From assembly GCA_030407505.1 (NCBI GenBank), contig JASDDH010000016.1, forward strand, positions 23,671 to 87,670: a stretch of DNA of 64,000 bases, written 5' to 3'. The DNA is from Planococcus sp. APC 4015 (lineage in GTDB: Bacteria; Actinomycetota; Actinomycetes; Actinomycetales; Microbacteriaceae). This document shows, piece after piece, positions 1-8,942 of this stretch. Every line of letters starts with the position of its first letter. Positions within the stretch are counted from its first letter, which is position 1. The notes under the pieces are model-generated. The model was not told the DNA's origin. It saw nothing but the letters and a program-made list of their open reading frames with translations, and ran no database searches. Both the position numbers and the translations under genes were made by a program.

Positions 1-688
1 CGCCCACGATCGCCGTGTGCAGGGCGGCGGCGACGACCAGCAGCACGGTGCCGCCGACGAAGTTCACGAACGTCGCGGTCAGCGGCGTGCCGACCTTCTG
101 ACGCAGGCGTCCGTTCGTCGCCTGCTGCCACGCGATGCCGACACCGGCGAGGAACGGCAGCACGAGCATCCAGATCGGGATGCCGCGCACCCCGTCGCCG
201 AGCAGCGCCAGCGTCACGGCGCCGAGCGCCAGCGCCCCGCCGACCAGGCGCGGAACGGTCACAGCCACGACGCCGGCGGGCCCGTAGCCGACGCGGTCGA
301 GCACCAGGCCGTTGACCGTCTGGCCCGCGACGACGCCGACGGTGAAGAGCGAGACGCCGATGATCGCGACGGCGAGACCCTGCGTGGCGACGGTGAGGGC
401 GCCCGCGGCGCCGCCGGCCAGCATCCACCACGGGATGGTGCGCCCCCGGATGCCGCGGACCAGCGCGAGGAAACCCCGCCGCCCCGAGGGGATCACGAGC
501 GAGAGCACGACGAGGATGACCAGGCCCGAGCCGAACGAGATCGCGGCGGCGACGAAGCCGTCGTCGAGGCGGGCGCCGAGCACGCCGTTGACGCGGGCCT
601 GCGCCGCGGTGAGGATGCCCACGAGCACCGCGGCGGACAGGGCGATCCAGGTCGGCAGGCGCGGGATGTCTCGCTGCGCTACCGTCAC
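1..688 (-). CDS. DMT-superfamily transporter, YdcZ (DUF606) type, partial
   Basis: The C-terminal part lies outside the window; 229 codons are visible from a GTG at 688. The product is almost all hydrophobic helices joined by short Arg/Gly loops, with a first segment at about residues 9-28 and at least five more. The motif AAQARVNGVLGARLDDGFVA near the start is typical of the YdcZ/DUF606 branch of drug/metabolite transporters, and a similar unit (GIAWQQATNGRLRQ) recurs in the second half, as expected for a tandem duplication. It should be an inner-membrane transporter of unknown substrate. It is divergent from the lipoprotein gene at 732. Family membership is confident; no substrate is suggested. 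Confidence 0.8.
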   Translation of the reverse strand, partial: MTVAQRDIPRLPTWIALSAAVLVGILTAAQARVNGVLGARLDDGFVAAAISFGSGLVILVVLSLVIPSGRRGFLALVRGIRGRTIPWWMLAGGAAGALTVATQGLAVAIIGVSLFTVGVVAGQTVNGLVLDRVGYGPAGVVAVTVPRLVGGALALGAVTLALLGDGVRGIPIWMLVLPFLAGVGIAWQQATNGRLRQKVGTPLTATFVNFVGGTVLLVVAAALHTAIVG

Positions 689-731
689 CTGCCGACTGTA
701 GCCGGTCGGCGTCGTCGGCTACGGTGTGGGC

Positions 732-1583
732 ATGCGCGCGCTCCCGGCAGGCCTTGCCCTCGTCGCCGCCGGAGTGATGCTCGCGGGGTGTGCCGCCGCC
801 ATCGAGCCCATCGCGTCCTCGCCCGCGGCATCCGTCCCCTCGCCTACGGCAGAAGTCGCGGACCAAGATCCCCTCGGACTGTTCGGCGACTGGAGCATCA
901 TCGAGGCGATGGGCGAAGAGCCCGGCACCGTCGTGCGCATCGGTGCGACGGAACTCGAGATCTGGCGTCCCTGCGGCGACGTGCTCGGATCGTGGGTCGC
1001 CGATGGCGCGCAGCTGCGCGCCGTCGCGTCAGGCTACTCGCAGACCTGTAATCCGCTGCCGCCCGTGACATGGCTCGATGACGCGGCGTCCTACGAGCTC
1101 GCGGGTGAGCGCCTGACCCTGCGTTCGGACGACGGACGCGTCCTGGCTGTCCTCGTCGCGGAGGCAGCGGTCCTGCCCGCGGGTCGTGTGCCGTTGCAGC
1201 AGTTCTCCACCGCGATCGACGACCGTGCACGCGACCATTTCGCCGGGGTCATGTCGTGGCCGGCCGGACTGGAGCCGGCCGATGCCGCCGATCTCTTGGG
1301 CAGATGGGTCCCGCGAGGCGAGTACACAACCGACCCGCACGTCGTGTTCTCCGAGAGCGGGCGATGGTCGGGCACGGACGGGTGCAACGGCGGAGGCGGT
1401 CGCTGGATCCTCTCGTCCGACGGATCGTTCGACAGCACGAGTGGCGCGATGTTCCTCCGGGGCTGCAACGGCGCCCAGGTGCCCACGTGGATCATGATGG
1501 CCCGCGGCGCAGGCATGGACGGCGACGAGCTCGTGATGCTCGACCTCGAGGGCGACGAACTCGGTCGCCTCGAGCGCCCGTGA
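732..1583 (+). CDS. Lipoprotein with two META-like domains
   Basis: The 283-residue product starts with a short signal peptide and a lipobox LAGC with Cys20, so it should be anchored to the outer face of the membrane. Two tandem segments resemble META/HslJ domains: the first carries WRPCGDVLGSW and a later CNPLPP, the second carries GRWSGTDGCNGGGGRW and a later LRGCNG. The paired cysteines and the GCNGG pattern are the main hallmarks. A GTG six bases upstream (726) is an alternative start; neither has a clear Shine-Dalgarno, and a leaderless message is possible. The function is unknown; META proteins are usually envelope or stress associated. Confidence 0.75.
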   Translation: MRALPAGLALVAAGVMLAGCAAAIEPIASSPAASVPSPTAEVADQDPLGLFGDWSIIEAMGEEPGTVVRIGATELEIWRPCGDVLGSWVADGAQLRAVASGYSQTCNPLPPVTWLDDAASYELAGERLTLRSDDGRVLAVLVAEAAVLPAGRVPLQQFSTAIDDRARDHFAGVMSWPAGLEPADAADLLGRWVPRGEYTTDPHVVFSESGRWSGTDGCNGGGGRWILSSDGSFDSTSGAMFLRGCNGAQVPTWIMMARGAGMDGDELVMLDLEGDELGRLERP

Positions 1584-1601
1584 CGACGAGATGCCCCACA
1601 G

Positions 1602-1674
1602 TGCCGGCTACAGGACTTGAACCTGCAACCCCCTAATTACAAGTTAGGTGCGCTACCAATTGCGCCAAGCCGGC
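1602..1674 (-). tRNA. tRNA-Thr (anticodon TGT)
   Basis: The reverse strand folds into a cloverleaf. The 5' acceptor GCCGGCT pairs with AGCCGGC before discriminator A (1602). The anticodon stem CCTAA/TTAGG holds loop CTTGTAA with anticodon TGT, and the T arm contains GGTTCAAGTCC. The gene is 73 nt and does not encode CCA. It sits between the lipoprotein gene and the DsbA-fold gene, and no attachment-site duplication or integrase is seen beside it. Confidence 0.97.
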
Positions 1675-1706
1675 GAAGCGCCCAGTCTACCGACAGGCGC
1701 CGCGGG

Positions 1707-2672
1707 TCACGGAGTCGCGGTGGGCGTGGGCGTGGGTGTCGGCGACGGAGATTCGTCGTAGTACGCCTCGCTGGCGACCGTGAGCACGAACTGCGCGAAC
1801 TCCTTGGGGTCGTTCAGCGCGCCGACGTACGGCGTGCCGTTGACCAGCACCATCGGCGCGCTGGTGAGGGCGACGCCATCGGTCGAGGGCAGGCCCTGGA
1901 GCGCCCGCTCGGTGGCGGCCTTCGCCCAGGCGGCGAATGCCTCGTCTTCGATGCAGGCGCGCACGACCTTGGGCGACTCGACGCCGCGCGCCTGCGCGAT
2001 GTCGGCGAGTTCGACGTCGGAGAACCCGTCGGAGTCGACGGCGGGCTGCTTCTCGAGCAGCGCGTGCGTGAAGGAGAACAGGGCGTCGGGCGAATGCGTC
2101 GCGACGCACGCTGCGGCGCTGGCGGCGCGCAGTGAGTACTTCGTGCCGTTCGACTTGGCGGTCAGCATCGCGACGGGATAGTACGACAGCGTCGCGGCGT
2201 CTTCGCTGACCCACTTCGACAGCTGCTGCGCGTTCGCGAGCTGGAAGTCCCGCGAGCCGGTCGAGAGGTAGTCGACGTACATGCGGATGTCGACGACGGG
2301 CCGCTCCGTCGAGGTCGGGGTCGGCTCGGGCGTGGCCTCTGCCGTGGCCTGCTCGTCAGCGGCCTCGGGGGTGGGTGTGGGCTCGGCGGATGCCATCGAT
2401 CCGCTGCCGGTGTCGGGGAGCCCGGTGGCCGCGGTGACGGCGAAGCCGTCGTCGGTGACGTTGGCGGGACTCAGCATCGGCTGGGTGGCGGCCGACGAGA
2501 CGACCCACGTGACGACGACGGCCACGACGGCGACGACCGCGACGACGGATGCCGTGACGGAGGCCACGCGGAGGCGGCGGGAACGGGTCTGGCGCGCCTG
2601 CACCTGCTGCGCCTTCTCGCGCACGGCATCACGCCGATCGCTCGGGGCGTTCGATGACTCGTCGCTGGACAT
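1707..2672 (-). CDS. DsbA/thioredoxin-fold membrane protein lacking the CXXC motif
   Basis: The 321-residue protein has a charged cytoplasmic N-terminus, one transmembrane helix at about residues 35-58, a Pro/Thr/Glu-rich linker and a DsbA-like domain over the C-terminal two thirds. The domain shows the normal framework: strand VDIRMYVDYL, and late SAPMVLVNGTPYVG with the cis-Pro region. Where active relatives read DYLCPYCGxF this one reads DYLSTGSRDF, so both redox cysteines are missing. The start at 2672 is chosen for the GAGAGG ribosome site just upstream; an in-frame ATG further upstream would place extra residues before the membrane helix. It is probably exported-side facing and non-catalytic, perhaps a binding or chaperone-like protein. 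Confidence 0.8.
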   Translation of the reverse strand: MSSDESSNAPSDRRDAVREKAQQVQARQTRSRRLRVASVTASVVAVVAVVAVVVTWVVSSAATQPMLSPANVTDDGFAVTAATGLPDTGSGSMASAEPTPTPEAADEQATAEATPEPTPTSTERPVVDIRMYVDYLSTGSRDFQLANAQQLSKWVSEDAATLSYYPVAMLTAKSNGTKYSLRAASAAACVATHSPDALFSFTHALLEKQPAVDSDGFSDVELADIAQARGVESPKVVRACIEDEAFAAWAKAATERALQGLPSTDGVALTSAPMVLVNGTPYVGALNDPKEFAQFVLTVASEAYYDESPSPTPTPTPTATP

Positions 2673-2852
2673 GGGACCTCTCGGGACGTGATGCCGGGAA
2701 CCGGCCGGGGCCCTGCACCACGCCCGGAAAAGATCCGGACGGCGGGCCGAGGACGATGCTAACCAGCGAGGCTGGGAAATGACCAGACGGAGCATGCGCA
2801 ACGGCCGGGATCGCGGGCGCGGATTCCCAGCATCCGGAGCATGCCCGCGTGG

Positions 2853-2858
2853 CATACT
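2853..2858 (+). promoter_or_regulatory. Possible extended -10 element for the sugar ABC ATPase
   Basis: CATACT is preceded by TGG, an extended -10 pattern, about 95 bases upstream of the ATPase start. No convincing -35 is seen. The leader between here and the start contains a small hairpin, CCGGCA/TGCCGG (2918-2935), just before the ribosome site. This is a weak call made by eye. Confidence 0.25.
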
Positions 2859-2951
2859 GGGACGGCGTCCAACGACGGACGTGCGGGTAGCCCCGCTCAT
2901 TCCTCACTACGGATCGTCCGGCACGTACCTGCCGGTGAAGGAGAAGAGAAC

Positions 2952-4055
<1,104 letters not shown>

Positions 4056-4067
4056 CCTGAGACACCT

Positions 4068-4109
4068 CGCGAAGGCGCGGGCGGGCGCACAGCCCCCCGC
4101 GCCTTCGCG
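4068..4109 (+). terminator. Perfect 14-bp hairpin after the sugar ATPase gene
   Basis: CGCGAAGGCGCGGG (4068-4081) is matched exactly by its complement at 4096-4109, with a 14-base loop. No T-run follows, so it may be a partial terminator or an mRNA-stabilising element between the ATPase gene and the DUF4032 gene 16 bases further on. Confidence 0.65.
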
Positions 4110-4124
4110 CTTCCTGGAGGACCC

Positions 4125-5432
4125 TTGCCCGACGCCTTGAGCATCACCGCCAGCTCCGTCGATCCTGCGCTGCTGTCGCTGCCGTGGTCGCTGCCGCTGG
4201 GTGAATGGCCCTCGAGCGACATCGTCTCGCTGCCGAAGGGTCTCTCCCGCCACCTCGTGCGCTTCTCGAGCGTCTCGGGCCGCGTCGTGGCGGTCAAGGA
4301 GACCACGGAGCAGATGGCCCGGCGCGAGTACGACATGCTCGGCAACCTCGCTCGGCTCGACGCCCCGTGCGTGGACCGCTTCGCGGTGATCGCGGGCAGA
4401 ACGGATGCCGCGGGCGAGCCCCTGCCTGCTGCGCTCGTCACCGCGCACCTCAAGTTCTCGCTCCCCTACCGCGCACTGTTCACGCAGGTGCTGCGGCCCG
4501 AGACCGCGACCCGACTCGTCGACGCCCTCGCCGCCCTGCTCGTGCGGCTGCACAACGTCGGCTTCTTCTGGGGCGACGTGTCACTGTCGAACACCCTCTT
4601 CCGACGGGATGCCGGCGCGTTCGCGGCCTATCTCGTCGACGCCGAGACCGGCGAGCTGCACGAAGCGGGCCTCACCCGCGGCCAGCGCGAGCACGACCTC
4701 GACGTCGCGCGCACGAACATCGCCGGCGAGATCATGGACCTCGAAGCCGGCGGGCGCCTCGAAGGCGGCGTGGACGCCGTCGCGATCGCCGACGGGATCA
4801 TGGAGTCGTACCGGTCGCTGTGGGCCGCCCTCACCGACGCCGAGACCTTCGGTGCCTCCGAGTCCTGGCGCATCACCGAGCGTGTCCGGCGTCTCAACGA
4901 CCTCGGCTTCGACATCGGAGAGATGTCGATCGAGCAGGCACCCGACGGCAACCGGGTCTCTATCCAGCCGAAGGTGGTGGATGCCGGTCACCACCAGCGC
5001 CGCCTGATCCGTCTGACCGGACTCGACGTCGAGGAGAACCAGGCGCGGCGCCTGCTCAACGACATGGACGAGTTCCGCGTGCGCATCTCGCGCCTCGGCG
5101 ACGACGAGGACATGGTGGCCCACGAATGGCTCACCCGCGTGTTCGAGCCCGTCGTCAAAGCGATCCCGTGGGATCTGCGCGCCAAGCTCGAACCCGCCGA
5201 GGTGTTCCACCAGGTGCTCGAACACCGCTGGTACATGTCGCAGGCGCTCGAGAAGTCCGCCCCGCTGGCCGAGGTGATCTCGAGCTACATCGACACCGTG
5301 TTGCGCCATCGCCGCGATGAGGCCACCGTCATGGGCCCGCCCACCGAGACGATGGCGATCCCCGTCATCACGTCGCCGATCCCGCTAGACGACGACGAGG
5401 ACGCCGGCGTCGACTGGCGTGATCTGGTCTGA
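4125..5432 (+). CDS. DUF4032 protein with lipopolysaccharide-kinase-like fold
   Basis: The 435-residue product begins at a TTG with a strong GGAGG site five bases upstream. The N-terminal half has kinase-like features: a putative ATP-anchoring lysine in VVAVKET (about residue 57), a conserved RREYDML helix, and a catalytic-loop-like stretch LHNVGFFWGDVSLSNTLF followed by YLVDAETGE, which mimic the HxD...N and DxE motifs of Kdo/aminoglycoside-type kinases. The C-terminal half is the DUF4032 region (GFDIGEMSIEQAPDGNRV). It is soluble and presumably cytoplasmic. It follows the sugar ATPase with only a hairpin between them; the substrate is unknown. Confidence 0.8.
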   Translation: MPDALSITASSVDPALLSLPWSLPLGEWPSSDIVSLPKGLSRHLVRFSSVSGRVVAVKETTEQMARREYDMLGNLARLDAPCVDRFAVIAGRTDAAGEPLPAALVTAHLKFSLPYRALFTQVLRPETATRLVDALAALLVRLHNVGFFWGDVSLSNTLFRRDAGAFAAYLVDAETGELHEAGLTRGQREHDLDVARTNIAGEIMDLEAGGRLEGGVDAVAIADGIMESYRSLWAALTDAETFGASESWRITERVRRLNDLGFDIGEMSIEQAPDGNRVSIQPKVVDAGHHQRRLIRLTGLDVEENQARRLLNDMDEFRVRISRLGDDEDMVAHEWLTRVFEPVVKAIPWDLRAKLEPAEVFHQVLEHRWYMSQALEKSAPLAEVISSYIDTVLRHRRDEATVMGPPTETMAIPVITSPIPLDDDEDAGVDWRDLV

Positions 5433-5458
5433 GCCGACCCAATCCCCGAGGAGACGAC

Positions 5459-5773
5459 GTGATCCTGCACCTGGTCACATTCCGATTCACCGACGACGTC
5501 ACCGAGTCCGATGTGGCTGCCCTCACCGAGGCGCTCACGACGATGGCGACGCGCGTCGACTCGCTGCGGTCATATGTCGCGGGCGCCAATCTGCACATCC
5601 GGCCCGGAGCCGACTACGCGGTCGCCGCGATCGTCGATGATGCGGCGGGACTCGAGGCGTACCTCGACCACCCCGAGCACACCGGCGTATACGAACGTCT
5701 GCTCGGCCGCATGGTCGCCGAGCGCTCCGCCGCACAGCTGCCGCTGGCGGCGGGCGCCCTCACGAAGGGGTGA
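5459..5773 (+). CDS. Dabb (stress-responsive A/B barrel) domain protein
   Basis: The 104-residue protein starts at a GTG with a GAGGAGA ribosome site. The opening MILHLVTFRFTDDVTESDV, the central YVAGANLHIRPGADYAV and the later YLDHPEHTGVYERLL are the standard Dabb dimeric ferredoxin-like pattern. It fills the usual single-domain length. It lies 26 bases after the DUF4032 gene on the same strand, so the two may be co-transcribed. Such proteins often appear beside catabolic genes, but no reaction can be assigned here. Confidence 0.85.
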   Translation: MILHLVTFRFTDDVTESDVAALTEALTTMATRVDSLRSYVAGANLHIRPGADYAVAAIVDDAAGLEAYLDHPEHTGVYERLLGRMVAERSAAQLPLAAGALTKG

Positions 5774-5776
5774 CGC

Positions 5777-6418
5777 TCAGTAGCCGACGGTGAAACGCTC
5801 GTTCACGTGCTTCGGGTCCTCGATCTCGTCGATGACGGCGACGCCGAAGTCAGGTCCCGAGATGTAGGACTCGCCCTCGGCATCCGTCACGAGGACGTCG
5901 CCGCCGTCGCGATACGTGCCGGTTCGCTCGCCGGGCGCCCAGGAGCCGAAGCCGCCGGCCGGGTGGATGTAGAACCAGTCGCGTCCGCCTGCCCCCGACT
6001 GGAGGTCTTCGAGGATGCCGATGGCTTCGAGCGCCTCGGGCTTGTACTCGTCTGCGAACCCGGGCTGATCGATGAGGCGTTCGCCGCCTTCGGCGACGAG
6101 GCTGCCGCCCGCGCCGCCCACGACACCGACGCGCACGGTCTCGGGCAGAGCTGCCACGAGCTGGGCGATGCCCTCGCGCACGTGCCCGAGCATCTCGCCG
6201 CGTGCGGCGACGGCCGACACGACGACGTCGACGCCCTCGATCTCGGCCACGAGGCCGGGAACGTCGAGCAGCGTGTTCTCGACGTAGGTCGCTCCCTCGA
6301 TGCGCTCTGCCGGAAGCGTGCGAGCGACGGAGACCACGGTGTGGCCGCGGCTCACCGCCTCGGCGACGATGTTGCTGCCGGCGTAGCCGGTTCCTCCGAT
6401 GACGGCGATGCGTGCCAT
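5777..6418 (-). CDS. NAD(P)-binding Rossmann-fold oxidoreductase (NmrA/YwnB-like)
   Basis: The 213-residue product opens with MARIAVIGGTGYAGSNIVAE, a classic GGTGxxG dinucleotide-binding loop, followed by GHTVVSVAR. The middle contains DVVVSAVAARGEM and the later GVVGGAGGSL strand-turn typical of atypical short-chain or NmrA-like proteins. There is no YxxxK triad, so it is likely a flavin-reductase-like or regulatory NAD(P)H binder. The start at 6418 follows an AAAGGAA ribosome site. The gene converges on the Dabb gene with three bases between the stops. Confidence 0.8.
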   Translation of the reverse strand: MARIAVIGGTGYAGSNIVAEAVSRGHTVVSVARTLPAERIEGATYVENTLLDVPGLVAEIEGVDVVVSAVAARGEMLGHVREGIAQLVAALPETVRVGVVGGAGGSLVAEGGERLIDQPGFADEYKPEALEAIGILEDLQSGAGGRDWFYIHPAGGFGSWAPGERTGTYRDGGDVLVTDAEGESYISGPDFGVAVIDEIEDPKHVNERFTVGY

Positions 6419-6492
6419 GACGTTCCTTTCGACAGGGTTCGCGGGGTCAAAGGATGCCGACAGGCGCGGCATTCCCTCGCATCCATCATCTG

Positions 6493-7593
6493 TCACACGG
6501 CCGACGGCGGAAGCACGAGCGTCTTGATGGCGGGCGGGCGGCCATCGGCGATCACGGCGAGCGCGTCGCGCACCACCGCCGAGAACGGCACCGGGAGCGG
6601 CGCGACCAGGTCCCAGCGACCGGCTCGCTCGGCCACGAGTCGCGCGGCGTCCGTCAGATCGGTCTCGCGCACCATCGCGTTGGTGCCGATCAGCGACAGC
6701 TCGCGCACGGTGATGCGGGCCATGTCGACCGGGTACGGCTCCTTCGCGATCCCGACCACGACCACGGTGGTGCCCATGGGCACGACGTCGACGGCGAGGG
6801 AGAGTCCGCGGGCGGTGCCCGACACCTCGAAGAACACGGGGATCACGTCGCCCCACGCCTGCTCGAGCTCGGCGGCGGTGGTGTCCGATCCGCCGACGAT
6901 CGTGCGGGAAGCACCGAGCTGCTGCGCGACGTCCAGGCGCGCACGGTCGAGGTCGACGGCGATCACCTCGGCACCGAGAGCCACCAGCACGTGGATGAGG
7001 AAGGCGCCGACGCCGCCGACGCCCTGCACGACGACCCGGTCACCGGCGCTCGCGCCCGAGCGCCGCGCGGCGTGCACGGCGATCGACATGGGCTGCACCA
7101 GCGCGGCCTCGTGCTCGCCGATACCGAGACTCTCGACCTCGACGCAGCTCGCGGCAGGGGCCGTGACGTAGTCGGCGAGCGCGCCGTCGCGGTGAAGGCC
7201 CACCGCCCAGTAGCGACGGCAGACGTTCGAACGCCCGGCTGTGCACTCGGCGCACTCCCCGCAGGGGGCTGCACCACAGGAGGCGACGAGCGCGCCCTGC
7301 CAGTGCTCGCCGACCCCGGCGCCGATTCCGACGACGCGACCGGCGAACTCGTGACCCATGATCAGGGGGCCGTGGTGTCCGGTCACCGGATGGCGTGCTT
7401 CCACGGGCATGAGCTTCGGCCCGTTGCCCCATTCGGCGGCATCCGTCCCGCAGACACCCACCGACGTCACCTCGATCAGCACCTCGCCGGGGCCCGGCCG
7501 CGGCACCGGCACGCGCTCGATCCGCAGGTCGCGCCTGCCGTGGAGGACGGCGGCCTGCATCGTGGCACCGGGAGCGCGCGGACCCGCGCTCAT
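6493..7593 (-). CDS. Zinc-dependent medium-chain alcohol dehydrogenase
   Basis: The 366-residue enzyme has the catalytic-zinc cysteine in GVCGTD, the GHE motif in MGHEFAGRV, a structural-zinc cluster C-GE-C-AE-C-x7-C (CGECAECTAGRSNVC), and the NAD-binding VVQGVGGVGAFL. This fits sorbitol/threonine/2,3-butanediol dehydrogenase relatives. The chosen ATG overlaps the E2 stop in an ATGA arrangement, implying translational coupling; an internal ATG 33 bases later (MQAAVLHG) is the alternative. Placement after the E1 and E2 genes suggests it oxidises an alcohol or hydroxyketone to feed the complex, for example butanediol to acetoin; this is inference. Confidence 0.85.
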   Translation of the reverse strand: MSAGPRAPGATMQAAVLHGRRDLRIERVPVPRPGPGEVLIEVTSVGVCGTDAAEWGNGPKLMPVEARHPVTGHHGPLIMGHEFAGRVVGIGAGVGEHWQGALVASCGAAPCGECAECTAGRSNVCRRYWAVGLHRDGALADYVTAPAASCVEVESLGIGEHEAALVQPMSIAVHAARRSGASAGDRVVVQGVGGVGAFLIHVLVALGAEVIAVDLDRARLDVAQQLGASRTIVGGSDTTAAELEQAWGDVIPVFFEVSGTARGLSLAVDVVPMGTTVVVVGIAKEPYPVDMARITVRELSLIGTNAMVRETDLTDAARLVAERAGRWDLVAPLPVPFSAVVRDALAVIADGRPPAIKTLVLPPSAV

Positions 7594-8942
7594 ACGAGCA
7601 GGCTCAGCGGATTCTGGACGCGGCTCACGAAGGCCGCGAGCCACTGGGCGCCGAGGGCACCGTCGACCACGCGATGATCGGCCGAGAGCGTGACGGTCAT
7701 CACGGTCGCCACGGCCGGCTGCCCGTCCGCGCCGACGACCGCCCGCTTCTCGGCGGCGCCGACGGCGAGGATCCCGGAGTGCGGCGGATTGATGATGGCC
7801 GAGAACTCCTTCGTGCCGTACATGCCCAGATTCGAGATCGAGAAAGACCCGCCCTCGAGCTCGCTCTGCTTGAGCCGACCGGCACGACCGCGCTCTGCGA
7901 GCTCGCGCACCGACGAGCTGATCTCGCCGAGGCGCAGCCGCTCGACACCGCGGAGCACCGGCGTGACCAGCCCTCCGGGAACCGACACGGCCACGGCGAT
8001 GTCGACCCCGGTGAACCGACGGATCGCATCATCGGTCCAGATCGCGTTGACCTCGGGCACGTCTCGCAGCGCCGCAGCGACGGCGGCGATCACGAAGTCG
8101 TTCACCGAGATCCGAGCGGCGCCGCCGTCGTTGATGCGGGCCCGCAGCGCCAGCACCTCGTCGACCACGCAGTCCGCCGTGAGGAAGAAGTGCGGCACGG
8201 TCGATGTGCTCTCGGTGAGCCTGCGGGCGATGGCCCGGCGCATGCCCGTGTGCGGGATGTCCGTCCACTCGCCCGTCGCGGCCGATGCGGCGCGCTCCGC
8301 CGGCGCGGGTGCGGCTGCGGGCTCCGCCGCCGTCGGGGGCGCCGTCGGGGCAGCAGTCGGCGAGGATGCGCCGTCGAGATCGCGCCGGACGACGCGCCCC
8401 TGCGGCCCGGACCCGCGGATGGTCGCGAGATCGAGGCCGCGCTCGCGTGCCAGTCGGCGCACGAGCGGGCTCGCGAAGAGCCGCGGGCTCGCACCCTGCG
8501 ACGCTTCGGCGGCCGCGCCAGTCTCGGCGGGGGCGTCGAACTCGACGGCGACGGGAACCGGCGCTCCGGTGACGTCCGGCTCCTCGAAGCGCGTCGGCGG
8601 CGCCGCCGCGGGCTGTTGCACAGGGGGCTGCGGCTGCTCGGCAGACGCGGTCGCGGGGGTCGCGGCATCCACCCCCGCGCCGGCGATCGCGGCATCGGCG
8701 GTCTCCCCGCCGGTCGCGAGCACCGCGATCGGCGTTCCGACCGCGGCACCGACGCCGGCGTCCAGCAGGATCGCGGCGAGCACGCCGGATTCCTCGGCCT
8801 CGTACTCGATGACGGCCTTCTCGGTCTCGATCTCGACGATCGGCTGACCCGCCGTGACGTCGTCGCCGACCTTCACGAGCCAGACCTGGATCGCGGCCTC
8901 CGCGGCACCGGTGGCGACCTCGGGCATGCGGACGACGGACAT
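7590..8942 (-). CDS. Dihydrolipoamide acyltransferase (E2) of a 2-oxoacid/acetoin dehydrogenase complex
   Basis: The 450-residue E2 has one N-terminal lipoyl domain with the lipoylated Lys42 in EIETEKAVIEYE, an Ala/Pro-rich linker, a peripheral subunit-binding domain (RLFASPLVRRLARERGLDL), a second Ala/Pro linker and a catalytic domain ending in the HxxxD motif ADHRVVDGA. It should pass acyl groups from the fused E1 to CoA. Its ATG overlaps the E1 stop by one base (TGATG). No E3 (dihydrolipoamide dehydrogenase) is in this cluster, so E3 is presumably borrowed from elsewhere in the genome. Confidence 0.92.
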   Translation of the reverse strand: MSVVRMPEVATGAAEAAIQVWLVKVGDDVTAGQPIVEIETEKAVIEYEAEESGVLAAILLDAGVGAAVGTPIAVLATGGETADAAIAGAGVDAATPATASAEQPQPPVQQPAAAPPTRFEEPDVTGAPVPVAVEFDAPAETGAAAEASQGASPRLFASPLVRRLARERGLDLATIRGSGPQGRVVRRDLDGASSPTAAPTAPPTAAEPAAAPAPAERAASAATGEWTDIPHTGMRRAIARRLTESTSTVPHFFLTADCVVDEVLALRARINDGGAARISVNDFVIAAVAAALRDVPEVNAIWTDDAIRRFTGVDIAVAVSVPGGLVTPVLRGVERLRLGEISSSVRELAERGRAGRLKQSELEGGSFSISNLGMYGTKEFSAIINPPHSGILAVGAAEKRAVVGADGQPAVATVMTVTLSADHRVVDGALGAQWLAAFVSRVQNPLSLLV

